The notes under the pieces are model-generated. The model ran no database searches. It worked only from the letters and a program-made list of their open reading frames with translations, and was not told the DNA's origin. Shown here piece by piece: positions 63,546 through 64,000 of a DNA stretch of 64,000 bases. This DNA is from Anolis sagrei (taxonomy: Eukaryota > Chordata > Lepidosauria > Squamata > Anolidae), in NCBI RefSeq assembly GCF_037176765.1, contig NC_090024.1:150694778-150758777 (forward strand), read 5' to 3'. Position 1 is the first letter of the stretch. Every line of letters begins with the position of its first letter. Position numbers and translations under genes: made by a program.

Positions 63546-64000
63546 AGTGGGTTGCTGTGAGTTTTCCTGGCTGTATGGCCATGTTCCTGAAGCATTCTCT
63601 CCTGACGTTTTGCCCACATCTATGACAGGCATCTTCAGAAGTTGTGAGATCTGCTAGAAACTAGGCTTTATATATCTGTGGAATGTCCAGAGTGGGAGAA
63701 AGAATTCTTGTCTGCTTGTGGCACTTGACCACCTTGATTAGCATTGAATGGCTTTGCAGCTTCAAAGTAATGGCTGCTTCCTGCCTGGGGGAATCTTTTG
63801 TTGGGAGGTGTTAGCTGGCACTGATTATTTCCTGTCTGGAATTCTCCTGTTTTCAGAGTGTTACTCGTTATTTATTGTCCTGATTTTAGAGTTTTTTTAA
63901 ATACTGACAGCCAGATTTTATTCATTTTCATGGTTTCCTCCTTTCTGTTGAAATTGTCCACATGCTTGTGAATTTCAATGGCTTCTCTGTGTGAATTTCA
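63546..64000 (-). mobile_element. Penelope-like element, 3' part, running off the right edge
   Basis: Reverse complement of the 30.5-31.3 kb element: GGGTTGCTGTGAGTTTTCCT, TCTCCTGACGTTTTGCCCAC, and at the window edge codons for HREAIEIHKHVDNFNRKEE-like residues. It continues past 64000. Confidence 0.85.

Overview
The window is vertebrate nuclear DNA from a squamate reptile, most likely an iguanian lizard close to Anolis. The call rests on the repeats: Sauria-type tRNA SINEs, BovB (RTE), CR1 and L2 LINEs, Penelope-like elements with a GIY-YIG domain, Helitrons with a CTAG end, and several palindromic hAT and Harbinger-like MITE families. The species itself cannot be fixed from the sequence.

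One host gene is present, CDC7, on the minus strand. It is the catalytic subunit of the DBF4-dependent kinase that fires replication origins. I could place eleven coding exons between 27957 and 9179. Their phases join without a break to give 1689 nt (562 codons plus stop), with the kinase motifs intact. A CpG-rich block at about 29.95-30.26 kb holds a perfect palindromic E2F site and a good splice donor, and is the likely promoter and non-coding first exon.

Layout: 0-9 kb is the region 3' of CDC7, with a BovB LINE, a Helitron containing a Tigger MITE, 5S-derived and tRNA-derived SINEs and a 135-bp hAT MITE. 9.0-30.3 kb is CDC7; its introns hold SINEs, LINE tails, hAT elements (one with a CpG-rich cargo), MER8-like DNA and MITEs. 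30.5-36.8 kb is a dense pile of nested elements: Penelope, L2 split by a 319-bp palindrome, a hAT, a solo LTR inside a MITE, and CR1 split by two MITEs. 36.8-64 kb has no recognisable host exon; it holds a minisatellite plus Helitron end, a CR1 of about 3.1 kb, a mariner remnant, L2, SINEs, a second Helitron and a Penelope element running off the right edge.

In mammals CDC7 lies between TGFBR3 (convergent) and HFM1. No exon of either was recognised here; they would lie beyond the left and right edges if the order is kept. The most unusual structures are the hAT element with GC-rich cargo and nested inverted repeats in a CDC7 intron (12586-13751), the 319-bp palindrome bearing CRE-like and GC-box motifs about 2 kb upstream of CDC7 (31857-32175), a MITE inserted into its own family (16378-16634), and a Helitron and a hAT that share internal sequence. 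Coordinates of repeats given without target-site duplications are approximate. Family names come from recognising sequence, not from a database search.
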